Notes under the pieces: model-generated
What the model was told of the DNA's origin: nothing
Database searches by the model: none
What the model saw: the letters and a program-made list of their open reading frames with translations, nothing else
Translations under genes and position numbers: made by a program
Shown: positions 10,284 through 19,200 of the stretch, piece by piece
How the letters are laid out: the number at the start of each line of letters is the position of its first letter
Numbering within the stretch: the first letter of the stretch is position 1
Assembly (NCBI RefSeq): GCF_000293785.1
Contig: NZ_AKZI01000019.1
Span: forward strand, 1-64,000
Length of the DNA stretch: 64,000 nucleotides
Reading direction: 5' to 3'
DNA from: Rhodovulum sp. PH10
Lineage (GTDB): Bacteria; Pseudomonadota; Alphaproteobacteria; Rhizobiales; Xanthobacteraceae

Positions 10284-11306
10284 ATGGAGACGAGCGAGGA
10301 TTTACGCGCGCATGGCGGGCGAATCGATCGGGCGGCGCGATTGTATCCCGGCGCGCCGGTGCCGTGGGTGGACCTGTCGACCGGCATCAATCCCGAACCG
10401 TTTCCGGTGCCGGCGATCGAGCCGGTGCTCTATCATCGGCTGCCGCTGGCGGCCGATCTGTCCCGCCTGACCGAGGCGGCGGAGGCGGCTTATGGCCGCC
10501 CGGCGGGCACCGTGCTGCTGCCGGTGCCGGGCAGCGAGATATCGATTCGTCTGCTGCCGCTGGTGGCGGGCGGCCGCCGGGTCGGCATTCTCGGCCCCAC
10601 CTACGGCTCGCACGGCGAGGCGTGGCGCGCCGCCGGCCGCGAGGTTGCGGTGCTTTCGGACTTGCCCGACCCGGAGACGAGCGGGCTCGACACGGTCGTC
10701 CTGGTCAATCCGAACAACCCGGACGGGCGCCGCTTCTCGCGCGATGCTTTGCTGGAGTTCGCGGACCGTTGGACCGCACGGCCCGACGGGCGGCTGGTGG
10801 TCGACGAGGCGTTTGCCGACGTCGCGCCCGAGATTTCGCTGCTCGCGACGGCGCGGCTGCCGGCGGGGGTGACGGTGCTGCGGTCGCTGGGCAAATTCTT
10901 CGGGCTCGCCGGGCTCAGGCTCGGCTTCGTCGCCGCATCCGAGCGCGACGCACTGGCGTGGCGCAACCTGCTCGGCGACTGGCCGGTGTCGGGCCCGGCC
11001 TGCGCGATCGCCGCCGATGCGCTCGCCGACGACGCCTGGACCGCCGCGACGCGCGCCCGGCTCGCCGCCGACCGTCGCCGCCTCGAGGCGCTTCTGACGC
11101 AGGCGGGCTTTTCCCTGCGTGGCGGCTGCGACCTGTTCGTGCTCGCCGATGATTGTTCCGGCCTCGACCCGATCGACCGGTTCGCCCGGCACGGGATCCT
11201 GGTGCGCGGCTTTGCCGATGCGCCCACCCGCTGCCGCTTCGGCCTGCCGGGCGACGAGGCGGCATGGCAGCGGCTCGAGACCGCCTGCGCGACAAAGCCC
11301 GGCTGA
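10284..11306 (+). CDS. cobC: Threonine-phosphate decarboxylase CobC
   Basis: PLP enzyme of 340 residues that decarboxylates L-threonine-O-3-phosphate to aminopropanol phosphate, the substrate used by the divergent cobD product. The N-terminal HGGRIDRAARLYPGAP and WVDLSTGINP are family signatures. The PLP lysine is residue 204 in SLGKFFGLAGLRLGF. The ATG at 10284 is chosen; a GTG two codons upstream is equally placed. The gene ends one base before the end of the convergent TcuB-like gene, so there is no intergenic space between them. Confidence 0.93.
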   Translation: METSEDLRAHGGRIDRAARLYPGAPVPWVDLSTGINPEPFPVPAIEPVLYHRLPLAADLSRLTEAAEAAYGRPAGTVLLPVPGSEISIRLLPLVAGGRRVGILGPTYGSHGEAWRAAGREVAVLSDLPDPETSGLDTVVLVNPNNPDGRRFSRDALLEFADRWTARPDGRLVVDEAFADVAPEISLLATARLPAGVTVLRSLGKFFGLAGLRLGFVAASERDALAWRNLLGDWPVSGPACAIAADALADDAWTAATRARLAADRRRLEALLTQAGFSLRGGCDLFVLADDCSGLDPIDRFARHGILVRGFADAPTRCRFGLPGDEAAWQRLETACATKPG

Positions 11307-12458
11307 TCACTCGCCGCCGCTGCGGCGGGGCGGCGCCACGATGCGGTCGATCGCGGCGCGCAGCAGCGCCACCGCGCGGAACGGCGCGTGGATCATCTTC
11401 GACATCGGCAGCGCCAGGAAGAAGCCGGTCACCAGCCCGAGATGCAGCGTCAGCACGAGGCCCATCAGGCCGGTCTCGCGAAGGAGCAGCACCGCGAGGC
11501 CGCTCGCCGCCACCAGGGCCAGCAGTGCCAGAAACACCGCGTTGTGCCGCCGCTCGGTGGCGAGGGTGGGATCGCGGTCGCCGCGCAGCTCGATCGCCGC
11601 GAGCCCGCCGATGCCGGCGAGCATCGCCACACCGCCGAGCGTGCCGGACAGCACCGGCAGGCTGAACCAGCCATAGGGCGCGGCCAGGCCTGCGAGGTGG
11701 TGCAGCGCGGCGGCCGAGACCGTGGCGACGAGCGTGCCCAAAAGTCCGCCGACCAGCAGATGGTGGCTCCAGCGGCGCTCCCGCGAGAAGCGGCCGTCGA
11801 CGTCGTTGCAGCCGTGCCCGCCGCCGCCGAGATTCTTCAAGATCACGATGTCGCGCAGCGCGGGCTTCAGCGCCTTTCGCAGCACCCCGCGCTTCACCCG
11901 CGGATCGACCGCCCGCCAGAACGCCAGCGTCGACCAGGCGAGCGACACCACCGCCCACAGGAGCGAAAGCCCGGCGGCGCCGCTCATCAGCGGCAGCGGC
12001 ACGATTTCGTAGAACGCCCCCTCGCCCCGATGGACCGCGAAAAGCTCGGCCGACGGCACCGCGATCAACACCCCGAGAACCATCGCCAGCGTCGTGATCA
12101 GCACCACCGCGACGGCGACCATCGGCCGGTCGAGAGCCGGCGCGAGACAACGCGGGCGCACGAAGCCGGCATAGGACGCTTCGCGCGCCGCGGCGAGCGC
12201 CTGCGGCAGGTTCACCGCGAAGGGGTGCGGCGGGGCGTATTGGCAGGCGTACCAGCAGCCGCGGCAGGCGTGGCAGAGATTGGCGAGGTGGGCGACCTCG
12301 ACGAGCGAGAAGAACGCCTTGCCGGCGATCGCCGGAAACACCGCGCAGAAGCCGTCGCAATACATGCAGGCGCTGCACAGCCGCAGCACCCGCTCGGCCT
12401 CCTCGTGAGTCTCGGCCCGGCGAGTGTCCGACGTGCGCGTCTCAGACGGTCGTTGCAC
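11307..12458 (-). CDS. TcuB-like Fe-S/heme membrane protein, probable C-terminal half of a split CobZ
   Basis: Protein of 383 residues with two N-terminal Cys clusters (CSACMYCDGFC and CHACRGCWYACQ) expected to hold [4Fe-4S] centres, then about six hydrophobic segments with His residues suited to b-type heme. This is the architecture of TcuB/CitB, which reoxidises the flavin of TcuA by passing electrons to the membrane. In Rhodobacter capsulatus the two parts are fused as CobZ, which makes precorrin-3B in place of CobG. The gene overlaps the upstream TcuA-like gene by 17 bp and lies inside the B12 region. I infer a CobZ role. Tricarballylate use is the alternative, but no TcuC transporter or TcuR regulator is present. 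Confidence 0.85.
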   Translation of the reverse strand: MQRPSETRTSDTRRAETHEEAERVLRLCSACMYCDGFCAVFPAIAGKAFFSLVEVAHLANLCHACRGCWYACQYAPPHPFAVNLPQALAAAREASYAGFVRPRCLAPALDRPMVAVAVVLITTLAMVLGVLIAVPSAELFAVHRGEGAFYEIVPLPLMSGAAGLSLLWAVVSLAWSTLAFWRAVDPRVKRGVLRKALKPALRDIVILKNLGGGGHGCNDVDGRFSRERRWSHHLLVGGLLGTLVATVSAAALHHLAGLAAPYGWFSLPVLSGTLGGVAMLAGIGGLAAIELRGDRDPTLATERRHNAVFLALLALVAASGLAVLLLRETGLMGLVLTLHLGLVTGFFLALPMSKMIHAPFRAVALLRAAIDRIVAPPRRSGGE

Positions 12459-13818
12459 GGGCGGCCTCCTCGCCGGCGATCCGCCCCGACACGGCGGCGA
12501 GCGTCACCCCGAGCCCGGCGAGATAGCCGCGCCCCAAAATGTTCGCCTGCACGAGCGTGCCGGCAGCGAACAGCCGTGGCGCCGCCGTCCCGTCGCGCAT
12601 CACCACCCGCATGGCGCCGTCCACCCGCACGCCGTAGCGGGTGAAGGTGAGGCCCGGCAACAGCGGCCAGGCCGCGAGCGGCGGCTCGCGCACCGGGCGG
12701 GTGGCGGGCTGCAGCGCCAGCGCCGCCGTGTTGAAGCGCTCCACCGTGTCGGCGAGCGCGGCCGCGTCGACCTCGAGCCTGCGAGCGAGATCGGGAAGCG
12801 CTTGCGCGGTCACCGGCGGCAGCGCGGTCGGGCCGGCGCGGCGCAGGCCGTCGCGGTCGACGATCAGATAGGCGATGTGGCCGGGTGCGGCGGCGATCCG
12901 CGGCCCCCACTGGGCATAATGGGTGCGGCGGGTGTCGGCGCGCTCGTCGGCGATCCGCCGGCCGGTGCGGTCGACCACGATGCCGTAGGGGATGCCGGTG
13001 ATGCGGGTGACGATGCCGCCGTCGAAGCGCGGCCCGCGGGCATCGACCGCCACCATGTGGGCCGAGCCCGGATCGCCGATCGCCTGTGCGCCGAGGCCGA
13101 GCAGCAGGCGCAGGCCGCGCCCGTCGGCGTACGGCGTGCCGCGGATCACCAGCCGGCCGGCCGCCTCGCCGAAATCCTCGCGCAGCCAGTCGAGATCGGC
13201 CTGGTGGCCGCCGGTCGCCATCACGATCGTTTTCGCCCGCAGGCGTACCCGAACCCGCTCGCGCTCGCGCGCACCGTGCCGGACGATCTCCGCCTCGCAC
13301 CCGTCGTCGTGCGTGCGCACCGCCGCCACCTCGGCGTCGTAGGCGACGCGCACGCCGAGCCGCTCGGCGGTCGCGTACAGCGCGTTCACCATCGCCTTGC
13401 CGCCGCCGAACAGGAAGGCGGTGCGCCGCGAATAGGGCAGCACGCCGGCGTCGCGCGATTGCAGCGCCACGCCGTTGTCGGCGAGCCACGGCGCGATGCT
13501 CGCGGAGGCGCGGACCAGATGGCGGGCGAGCGCGAGGTCGCACTCGCCCTCGGTCACCCGCTCGAGATCGGCGACGAACTCGTCCTCGCGATAGGCGTCG
13601 GGCACCCAGTCGGCCGGGCCGTCGTGGACGATGCGGAAATTGCGGGCGTGCCGGGTGTTGCCGCCGCGCAGCGCGAGCGGCGCGCGCTCGGCGAGCAGCA
13701 CCGAGGCACCGCGGCGGCGGGCGGCGATCGCCGCGCACAGGCCGGCGGCCGCGCCGCCCGCGACCAGCACGTCGACCGCAACATCGTCGACCGGAAAATC
13801 TTCGGCACGAGGAATCAT
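12442..13818 (-). CDS. TcuA-like FAD-dependent oxidoreductase, probable flavoprotein half of a split CobZ
   Basis: Flavoprotein of 458 residues in the fumarate reductase/TcuA family. The FAD-binding dinucleotide fold is at the N-terminus (DVLVAGGAAAGLCAAIAA). GGNTRHARNFR and VMATGGHQ follow, and the C-terminal FAD contact is GRGYLAGLGVTLAA. The ATG at 13818 is used; an ATG at 13881 would add 21 residues of no obvious homology. The gene is translationally coupled to the TcuB-like gene and is transcribed away from the cobalamin riboswitch. Context argues for precorrin-3B synthase activity (CobZ flavin subunit), since cobG is absent from the window. The family assignment is strong, the B12 role is inference. 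Confidence 0.87.
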   Translation of the reverse strand: MIPRAEDFPVDDVAVDVLVAGGAAAGLCAAIAARRRGASVLLAERAPLALRGGNTRHARNFRIVHDGPADWVPDAYREDEFVADLERVTEGECDLALARHLVRASASIAPWLADNGVALQSRDAGVLPYSRRTAFLFGGGKAMVNALYATAERLGVRVAYDAEVAAVRTHDDGCEAEIVRHGARERERVRVRLRAKTIVMATGGHQADLDWLREDFGEAAGRLVIRGTPYADGRGLRLLLGLGAQAIGDPGSAHMVAVDARGPRFDGGIVTRITGIPYGIVVDRTGRRIADERADTRRTHYAQWGPRIAAAPGHIAYLIVDRDGLRRAGPTALPPVTAQALPDLARRLEVDAAALADTVERFNTAALALQPATRPVREPPLAAWPLLPGLTFTRYGVRVDGAMRVVMRDGTAAPRLFAAGTLVQANILGRGYLAGLGVTLAAVSGRIAGEEAARATTV

Positions 13819-13990
13819 GAGAACGCGCCCACGGCAGACGCACGCCGTCCGGTCGCACGAGAGGTCGGAGGGCGCCGTCATGAAAGCTCCGCCCGCCGAA
13901 GTCAACGCCCCTTGCGCGCCGTCCGTGCCATCGCGGCGGCCGGCCGCTCGCCTTGCGCCGCGGCGCGCTTCGTGCTCAGGTGACGCCGTC

Positions 13991-14172
13991 TTCGGTGCCT
14001 CGAAAGAGGTGAAACGGGAACGCGGTGCGGCGACCGCCTTCGGGTCTCGCTCATGCCGCGGCTGCCCCCGCAACTGTAGGCGGATCGCCGCCGGTCGACG
14101 GCCACTGAGCGTTTCTCTCGCTCGGGAAGGATGACCGGCAGCCATGATCCGTGAGCCAGGAGACCGGCCGGA
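13991..14172 (+). promoter_or_regulatory. Cobalamin riboswitch (adenosylcobalamin type)
   Basis: The conserved blocks occur in order: a GGTGCCTCGAAAGAGGTGAA lead stem, GGGAAC...GGTG near 14016, the GCTGCCCCCGCAACTGTA core at 14061-14078, GCCACTG at 14101, GGGAAGG at 14124, and the terminal B12 box GAGCCAGGAGACCGGCC at 14153-14169. It points right, towards the Cys-rich protein gene and cobU. High adenosylcobalamin is expected to shut off expression. The control region between the B12 box and the first start (14391) is about 220 nt, unusually long. Confidence 0.93.
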
Positions 14173-14390
14173 GACACGGGGTTCAGTTCGTTCGACGGCG
14201 GGTCGAAGGGAGAAGCCGATGCCCATCCGAAGCTGATCGTCCTTCCATTCGCCATCCGCCGGCGTGGCTCGCACGCCCGCCGAACCCGCTCGCGCCGCGA
14301 TCCCCGTGGTCCGGGCGGCGGATCGTCCGTGCTCGCGTCGTCCGGCCTCGGCGTCGCGTGAAAAGCCTCGCTCCGCATCGGACGCCGTTC

Positions 14391-14744
14391 ATGCAGCCGA
14401 AGGACACCACGACCAACGAGGCCTTCAAGGGCTTCACCAACACGGCCTGCCCGTTCCTGCCCTGCCATGCCGGGGTGCGGGGCGACTTCAACTGCCTTTT
14501 TTGCTACTGCCCGCTGATCGCTTACCGATGCCCCGGCCCCTATCAGGTGTTCACCGACCGCCACGGCCTTCACCGCAAGGACTGCTCGGCCTGCACGCTG
14601 CCGCACAACGGCTTTCGTGGCGCGTGGAACTTCATCCAGAAATGGCTGGAGCGACCGGTGGTGTGGGACGGCAGCGCGCAGACGCGGCGCTATCGCCAAA
14701 AACCCGTGCGGCCGCGCGAGACCGCCATGAAAGAAGAAGCGTGA
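14391..14744 (+). CDS. Cysteine-rich small domain protein in B12 operon
   Basis: A 117-residue protein with nine Cys. Most are in NTACPFLPCH, FNCLFCYCPLIAYRCPG and KDCSACTLPHN, matching the cysteine-rich small domain family. The pattern suggests a bound metal or Fe-S centre. Members recur in cobalamin operons under B12 riboswitches, but their role is unproven; corrinoid or cobalt handling, or insertion into a B12-pathway enzyme, are possibilities. It is the first gene after the riboswitch and ends ten bases before cobU, so it should be co-transcribed with it. The ATG start matches the beginning of the conserved part; a GTG at 14358 is also in frame. Confidence 0.85.
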   Translation: MQPKDTTTNEAFKGFTNTACPFLPCHAGVRGDFNCLFCYCPLIAYRCPGPYQVFTDRHGLHRKDCSACTLPHNGFRGAWNFIQKWLERPVVWDGSAQTRRYRQKPVRPRETAMKEEA

Positions 14745-14754
14745 GCGAAAGATC

Positions 14755-15273
14755 TTGGGCGAGCTGATCCATCTCACCGGGCCGGTGCGCAGCGGCAAGA
14801 GCCGGCGCGCCGTCGATCTCGCCCGCGGGTTCGGCGACGGCGTGGTGTTCGTCGCGACCTACCGCCGCGATCCCGACGACGCCGAGATGGCCGAGCGGGT
14901 GCGCCGCCACCAGGCCGAGCGCCCGTCGGGCTGGCGCACACTCGAGGCGCCCGAATGCGTGTCGGAAGCGCTTCTGGCGCTCGACCCGCCGCCCTCCGGC
15001 GTGGTGATCGACAGTATCGCGCTGTGGCTCGCCGACCGCATGGAGATGACCGACGACGCGGTGCTGTCGGCCTGGAGCGCCGACCTCGAGGCGTTCCGCA
15101 CAGCACCCTTTCCAGTCGTGGTGATCGGCGACGAGGTCGGCTGGAGCCCGGTGCCGATGGACCCGGTGGTGCGGCGGTTTCGCGATCTCGCGGGATTTCT
15201 CGGCCAGCGCACGGCGGCCAAGGCCACCGAGGCGTGGCTGATGGTCGCCGGCTGCCCGGTGCGGCTGAAATGA
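14755..15273 (+). CDS. cobU: Adenosylcobinamide kinase / adenosylcobinamide-phosphate guanylyltransferase
   Basis: Bifunctional CobU/CobP of 172 residues, which phosphorylates adenosylcobinamide and then transfers GMP to it during nucleotide-loop assembly. The P-loop is LTGPVRSGKS at the N-terminus; the more usual form has GGARSGKS, so the first loop residues are variant. The C-terminal signature VIGDEVGWSPVPMDPVVRRF and the closing LVAGCPVRLK-type end (here MVAGCPVRLK) are intact. The start is probably TTG at 14755, because no ATG or GTG lies between the P-loop and the previous gene in this frame. It sits downstream of the cobalamin riboswitch. Confidence 0.92.
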   Translation: MGELIHLTGPVRSGKSRRAVDLARGFGDGVVFVATYRRDPDDAEMAERVRRHQAERPSGWRTLEAPECVSEALLALDPPPSGVVIDSIALWLADRMEMTDDAVLSAWSADLEAFRTAPFPVVVIGDEVGWSPVPMDPVVRRFRDLAGFLGQRTAAKATEAWLMVAGCPVRLK

Positions 15274-15312
15274 GAGCTCGCTCTTTGTTACGGGAGACGC
15301 CCAAAACTCCGC

Positions 15313-15400
15313 TCGTTCCCGCGCAAGCGGGAACCCGGAAGGGCGTCGGCGACAGGCGCTCGTTTCGTGACGCCACTGGGTCCCCGCCTTCGCGGGGACG
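15313..15400. repeat. Extragenic palindromic repeat between cobU and cobL
   Basis: Two perfect 8-bp hairpins lie here: 15315-15322 with 15327-15334 (loop GCAA) and 15380-15387 with 15392-15399 (loop CTTC). The spacer resembles the dispersed repeat found widely in Rhizobiales genomes. The 187-bp gap shows no gene. The element could attenuate read-through from cobU into cobL. Confidence 0.65.
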
Positions 15401-15460
15401 AGCGGATGGTGTCGCCCGGCGTATCCTTTGGGCGGCCGCACGCTTCGAAAAGGTCCTGCC

Positions 15461-16723
15461 ATGAGCTCGCCCACCGCCCCCCTCTCCGAAGCGCGCTCGG
15501 ACACGGCCGACCGGCCCGGCCGCTGGCTGTCGCTGGTCGGCATCGGCGAGGACGGGATCGACGGCCTGTCGCCGGCCGCGCGGACGCTGGTCGAGAGCGC
15601 GGTGCTGGTGGTCGGCGGCGACCGCCATCTCGCCCTCGCCGAAACCTTGGTGCACGGGGAAACGCTCGCCTGGCCGCGGCCGATGCGCGACGCCTTTCCG
15701 GCCATCACCGCGCGACGGGGCCGGCCGGTGGCGGTGCTCGCGACCGGCGATCCGTTCTGCTACGGCGTCGGCCGCATGCTCGGCGAGGTGATCCCGGCCG
15801 ACGAGATCTTTTGTCTGCCCCAGCCCTCCGCCTTCAGCCTGGCAGCGGCGCGGCTCGCCTGGTCGCTGCCCGATCTCGCCACCGTCACGCTGCACGGCCG
15901 GCCGCTCGAGACGATCGTCCGGCATCTCCAGCCGGGCGCGCGCGTGCTGGCGCTGTCGTGGGACGGCACCACCCCGCAAAAGCTCGCCGAGCTTCTGGTC
16001 GCGCGCGGCATGGGCGGCTCGACGCTGCACGTGCTGGAAGCGCTCGGCGGTCCGCGCGAAAACGTTCGGTCGGCGCGGGCCGACGTCTTTCGCCTGGAAA
16101 ACATCGACCCGCTGAACCTGATCGGCCTCGAGGTGGTCGCCGACCCGAACGCCCTCGTGGTGCCGCTCGCCTCCGGCCTCGACGACGATCTATTCGAGCA
16201 CGACGGCCAGCTCACCAAGCGCGAGATCCGCGCCGTCACGCTGTCGGCGCTGGCGCCGCGCGCCGGCGAGCTTCTGTGGGACGTCGGGCTCGGCGCCGGC
16301 TCGATCGCGATCGAGTGGCTGTTGTGCCACCCCGCGATGCGGGCGATCGGCATCGAGGCGCGGCCCGACCGGGCGGCGCGCGCCGCCCACAACGCGGCGA
16401 ATCTCGGCACGCCGGACCTGACGATCGTCGAGGGCCGCGCGCCCGACGCGCTGAAGGACTTGCCCGCCCCCGATGCCGTCTTCGTCGGCGGCGGCTTTTC
16501 CGTGCCCGGCGTGTTCGAGACGGCGTGGGCGGCGCTGAAGCCGGGCGGCCGGCTGGTCGCCAATGTGGTGACGCTGGAGGCGGAGGCGCGCCTCCTCGAT
16601 CTCCACCAAAGGCACGGCGGCGAGCTGATCCGCCTCGCGGTCGCCCGCGCGGAACCGGTCGGCACGCTGTCGGGCTTCCGGCCGGCGATGCCGGTGACCC
16701 AGTGGCGGGTGAGAAAGCCGTGA
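15461..16723 (+). CDS. cobL: Precorrin-6B C5,15-methyltransferase (decarboxylating) CobL
   Basis: Fusion of CbiE and CbiT, 420 residues. It methylates C5 and C15 of precorrin-6B and decarboxylates the C12 acetate to give precorrin-8. The N-terminal CbiE half (about 15-215) starts at WLSLVGIGEDGIDGL and has LATGDPFCYGVG. The C-terminal CbiT half (about 225-415) opens with GQLTKREIRA and has the SAM-binding motif LLWDVGLGAGSIAIEW. The ATG at 15461 follows AAGGTCC. The stop overlaps the start of cobE as TGATG, beginning a tightly coupled cobL-cobE-cobM-cobB run. Confidence 0.96.
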   Translation: MSSPTAPLSEARSDTADRPGRWLSLVGIGEDGIDGLSPAARTLVESAVLVVGGDRHLALAETLVHGETLAWPRPMRDAFPAITARRGRPVAVLATGDPFCYGVGRMLGEVIPADEIFCLPQPSAFSLAAARLAWSLPDLATVTLHGRPLETIVRHLQPGARVLALSWDGTTPQKLAELLVARGMGGSTLHVLEALGGPRENVRSARADVFRLENIDPLNLIGLEVVADPNALVVPLASGLDDDLFEHDGQLTKREIRAVTLSALAPRAGELLWDVGLGAGSIAIEWLLCHPAMRAIGIEARPDRAARAAHNAANLGTPDLTIVEGRAPDALKDLPAPDAVFVGGGFSVPGVFETAWAALKPGGRLVANVVTLEAEARLLDLHQRHGGELIRLAVARAEPVGTLSGFRPAMPVTQWRVRKP

Positions 16724-17103
16724 TGGTGGCGGGTGTCGGCTTTCGCCGCGGCACCTCCGCCGCGGCCATCATTGAAGCGGTGCAGGCCGCCTTGGCGGAT
16801 GCCGGCCGGGCGGGCCAAAAACCCGACGCGCTCGCCACCGCCGCCTTCAAGGCCGACGAGCCGGCATTTTGCGAGGCCGCAGAAAAGCTCGGCGTGCCGC
16901 TGGTCGCGGTCACGACAGCGAAGCTCGAGAGCGTGGCGGAAAAACTCCTCACGCGGTCGGAGCGGGTAAAAGACGCGGTCGGCACGGCCTCGGTCGCGGA
17001 GGCCGCGGCGCTCGCCGCCGCCGGCCGCAACGCCCGGCTCGCCGGTCCGCGTGTCGCCACGAAAAGCGCCACCTGCGCGCTCGCCATCGGAGACGGCCCG
17101 TGA
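16723..17103 (+). CDS. cobE: Cobalamin biosynthesis protein CobE (CbiG C-terminal-like)
   Basis: A 126-residue protein matching the C-terminal domain of CbiG. It starts [19 protein letters not shown] and contains [12 protein letters not shown] and [16 protein letters not shown]. CobE is required for B12 synthesis in aerobic producers, but its reaction is not settled; involvement at the precorrin-3B/4 stage has been proposed. The ATG overlaps the cobL stop by one base and its stop overlaps the cobM start (GTGA), which supports a polycistronic unit. A GTG one codon upstream is an alternative start. Confidence 0.9.
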   Translation: MVAGVGFRRGTSAAAIIEAVQAALADAGRAGQKPDALATAAFKADEPAFCEAAEKLGVPLVAVTTAKLESVAEKLLTRSERVKDAVGTASVAEAAALAAAGRNARLAGPRVATKSATCALAIGDGP

Positions 17104-17861
17104 CCGTGCATTTCATCGGCGCCGGCCCCGGCGCGCCCGACCTGATCACGGTGCGGGGCCGCGACCTGCTCGCCCGCTGCCCGGTCTGCCTTTTTGCCGG
17201 ATCGCTGGTGCCGGCGGCGCTGCTGTCGCACTGCCCGAAGGGCGCGCGCATCGTCGACACCGCGCCGATGTCGCTCGACGAGATCGCCGCCGAGTTCTTT
17301 CGCGCCCACGAGGCGGGCCACGACGTCGCCCGGCTGCACTCCGGCGACCTTTCGGTGTGGAGCGCGCTCGGCGAGCAGCTGCGCCGGCTCGACGCGCTCG
17401 GCATCCCCTACACGGTGACGCCCGGCGTGCCCTCCTTCGCCGCCGCCGCCGCCGCCCTGAAGACCGAGCTGACGCTGCCGGAGGTGGCGCAGAGCGTGGT
17501 GCTGACCCGCACCTCGGGGCGCGCCTCGGCGATGCCGGAGAGCGAGTCGCTCGCCGCCTTCGCCGCCACCAAGGCGACGCTGGCGATTCACCTCTCCATT
17601 CACGTGCTCGACCGGCTGGTCGAGACGCTGATCCCCGCTTATGGCGAAAGCTGCCCGGTGGCGATCGTCTATCGCGCGACCTGGCCGGAGGAGCGCATTC
17701 TTCGCGGCACCCTCGGCACCATCGTCGCGGAGGCGCAAAAATCGCCGATGGAGCGCACTGCGCTGGTGCTGGTCGGCGAGGTGTTGGGCTCAGGCGATTT
17801 CCGCGACAGCGCGCTCTACGACGCCGGCTATCAGCGCCGCTTTCGCGGACGCACCGAATGA
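17100..17861 (+). CDS. cobM: Precorrin-4 C11-methyltransferase CobM
   Basis: SAM-dependent tetrapyrrole methylase of 253 residues that methylates C11 of precorrin-4 to give precorrin-5. Family landmarks are the N-terminal [39 protein letters not shown] and SIHVLDRL. The length is typical. The GTG start at 17100 overlaps the cobE stop, and the stop overlaps the cobB ATG (ATGA), so translation is coupled at both ends. Confidence 0.96.
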   Translation: MTVHFIGAGPGAPDLITVRGRDLLARCPVCLFAGSLVPAALLSHCPKGARIVDTAPMSLDEIAAEFFRAHEAGHDVARLHSGDLSVWSALGEQLRRLDALGIPYTVTPGVPSFAAAAAALKTELTLPEVAQSVVLTRTSGRASAMPESESLAAFAATKATLAIHLSIHVLDRLVETLIPAYGESCPVAIVYRATWPEERILRGTLGTIVAEAQKSPMERTALVLVGEVLGSGDFRDSALYDAGYQRRFRGRTE

Positions 17862-19174
17862 GCACGCCGGGCCTTTTGATCGCAGCCCCGCGCTCGGCGA
17901 GCGGCAAGACCACCGTCACCCTCGGTCTTTTGCGCGCGCTACGCAAAAGGGGCCTTTCGGTGCAGCCCTACAAATGCGGCCCGGATTACATCGACCCCGC
18001 CTGGCACGCGGTCGCGGCCGGCCGGCCGAGCTTCAATCTCGACGGCTTTTCCATGCGCCCGGCGCTCCTCGCCGATCTGCTGGGCGAGACGGCGGGCGCC
18101 GACGTCGCGGTCGCCGAGGGCGTGATGGGTTTGTTCGACGGCGCCCCGGCAGACGGGCAGTCCGGCAACGGCGCTTCCGCCGACATCGCGGCGCTCACCG
18201 GCTGGCCGGTGGTGCTGGTGCTCGACGTCTCCGGCCAGACCGAGACGGCGGCAGCGGTCGCGCTCGGCTGTGCAAGATACCGGGACGACGTGACGGTCGC
18301 CGGCGTGATCCTCAACAAGGTCGCGAGCCCGCGCCACCTCGCGGCGGTGACGCCGGGTTTCGCGAGGATCGGCCTGCCGGTGCTCGGCGCAGTGTTTCGT
18401 GACGATACGTTGGCGCTGCCGGAGCGGCATCTCGGGCTGGTCCAGGCGGCCGAGACGGAGGAGATCGAGGCGCGGCTCGACCGGCTCGCCGACGTCGAAA
18501 AGGTCGATCTCGATGCGATCTTGTGCGCCGCACGGCCGCTCGTGGCGCCGCTCCAACGACCCGGTGCCGCCGCGCTGCCGCCGCCCGGCCAAACAATCGC
18601 GCTGGCGCAGGATGCGGCGTTCTCCTTCGTCTATCCGCACCTTTTGCGCACATGGCGGGCCGCCGGGGCCGAGCTGAAAATGTTTTCGCCGCTCGCCGAC
18701 GAGCCGCCGGATTCGTCCGCCGATGTCGTCTGGCTGCCGGGTGGCTATCCCGAGCTTTTTGCCGGCCGGCTCGCGAGCGCCGAAAATTTTCGCGCCGGCA
18801 TGAAAGCGCTCGCGGAGAAGAGTACAAAAATCCACGGCGAGTGCGGAGGCTTCATGGTGTTGGGCGCGGGCCTCGTCGATGCGGAGGGCACGCGGCACCA
18901 GATGCTCGGCCTGCTGGGCCTCGAGACGTCGTTCGCCGTGAAAAAGCTGCATCTCGGCTATCGCCGGGCAAGCCTGCTCGCACCGTGCGTGCTCGGAGAG
19001 GCGGCCGCGCGCTTCCTGGGGCACGAGTTCCATTACGCGACCGTGCTCGCCTGCCCCGACGATCCGCTCGCCACCTGCCACGACGCCACGGGCCGGCCGG
19101 TCGCCGAGAGCGGCGCCCGCCGCGGGTGTGTGACGGGCACCTTCTTTCACCTGATCGACCGGGTGGCGGCATGA
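17858..19174 (+). CDS. cobB: Hydrogenobyrinic acid a,c-diamide synthase CobB
   Basis: Glutamine-dependent amidase of 438 residues that amidates the a and c side chains of hydrogenobyrinic acid before cobalt insertion. The N-terminal ATP-binding part has [17 protein letters not shown] and [10 protein letters not shown]. The C-terminal triad-type glutaminase domain has the nucleophile Cys329 in [11 protein letters not shown]. In the anaerobic pathway the homologue is CbiA, but the cob-type neighbours indicate the aerobic substrate. It is the last gene of the coupled run; a palindromic repeat and then an ABC importer follow. Confidence 0.95.
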   Translation: MSTPGLLIAAPRSASGKTTVTLGLLRALRKRGLSVQPYKCGPDYIDPAWHAVAAGRPSFNLDGFSMRPALLADLLGETAGADVAVAEGVMGLFDGAPADGQSGNGASADIAALTGWPVVLVLDVSGQTETAAAVALGCARYRDDVTVAGVILNKVASPRHLAAVTPGFARIGLPVLGAVFRDDTLALPERHLGLVQAAETEEIEARLDRLADVEKVDLDAILCAARPLVAPLQRPGAAALPPPGQTIALAQDAAFSFVYPHLLRTWRAAGAELKMFSPLADEPPDSSADVVWLPGGYPELFAGRLASAENFRAGMKALAEKSTKIHGECGGFMVLGAGLVDAEGTRHQMLGLLGLETSFAVKKLHLGYRRASLLAPCVLGEAAARFLGHEFHYATVLACPDDPLATCHDATGRPVAESGARRGCVTGTFFHLIDRVAA

Positions 19175-19200
19175 GAGAATACCCCGTTTGCCACGCCCAC

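Noticed and set aside
11307-13818. Tricarballylate catabolism locus
   Set aside because: The TcuA/TcuB-like pair lacks a TcuC transporter and TcuR regulator and sits among B12 genes, so a CobZ role fits better.
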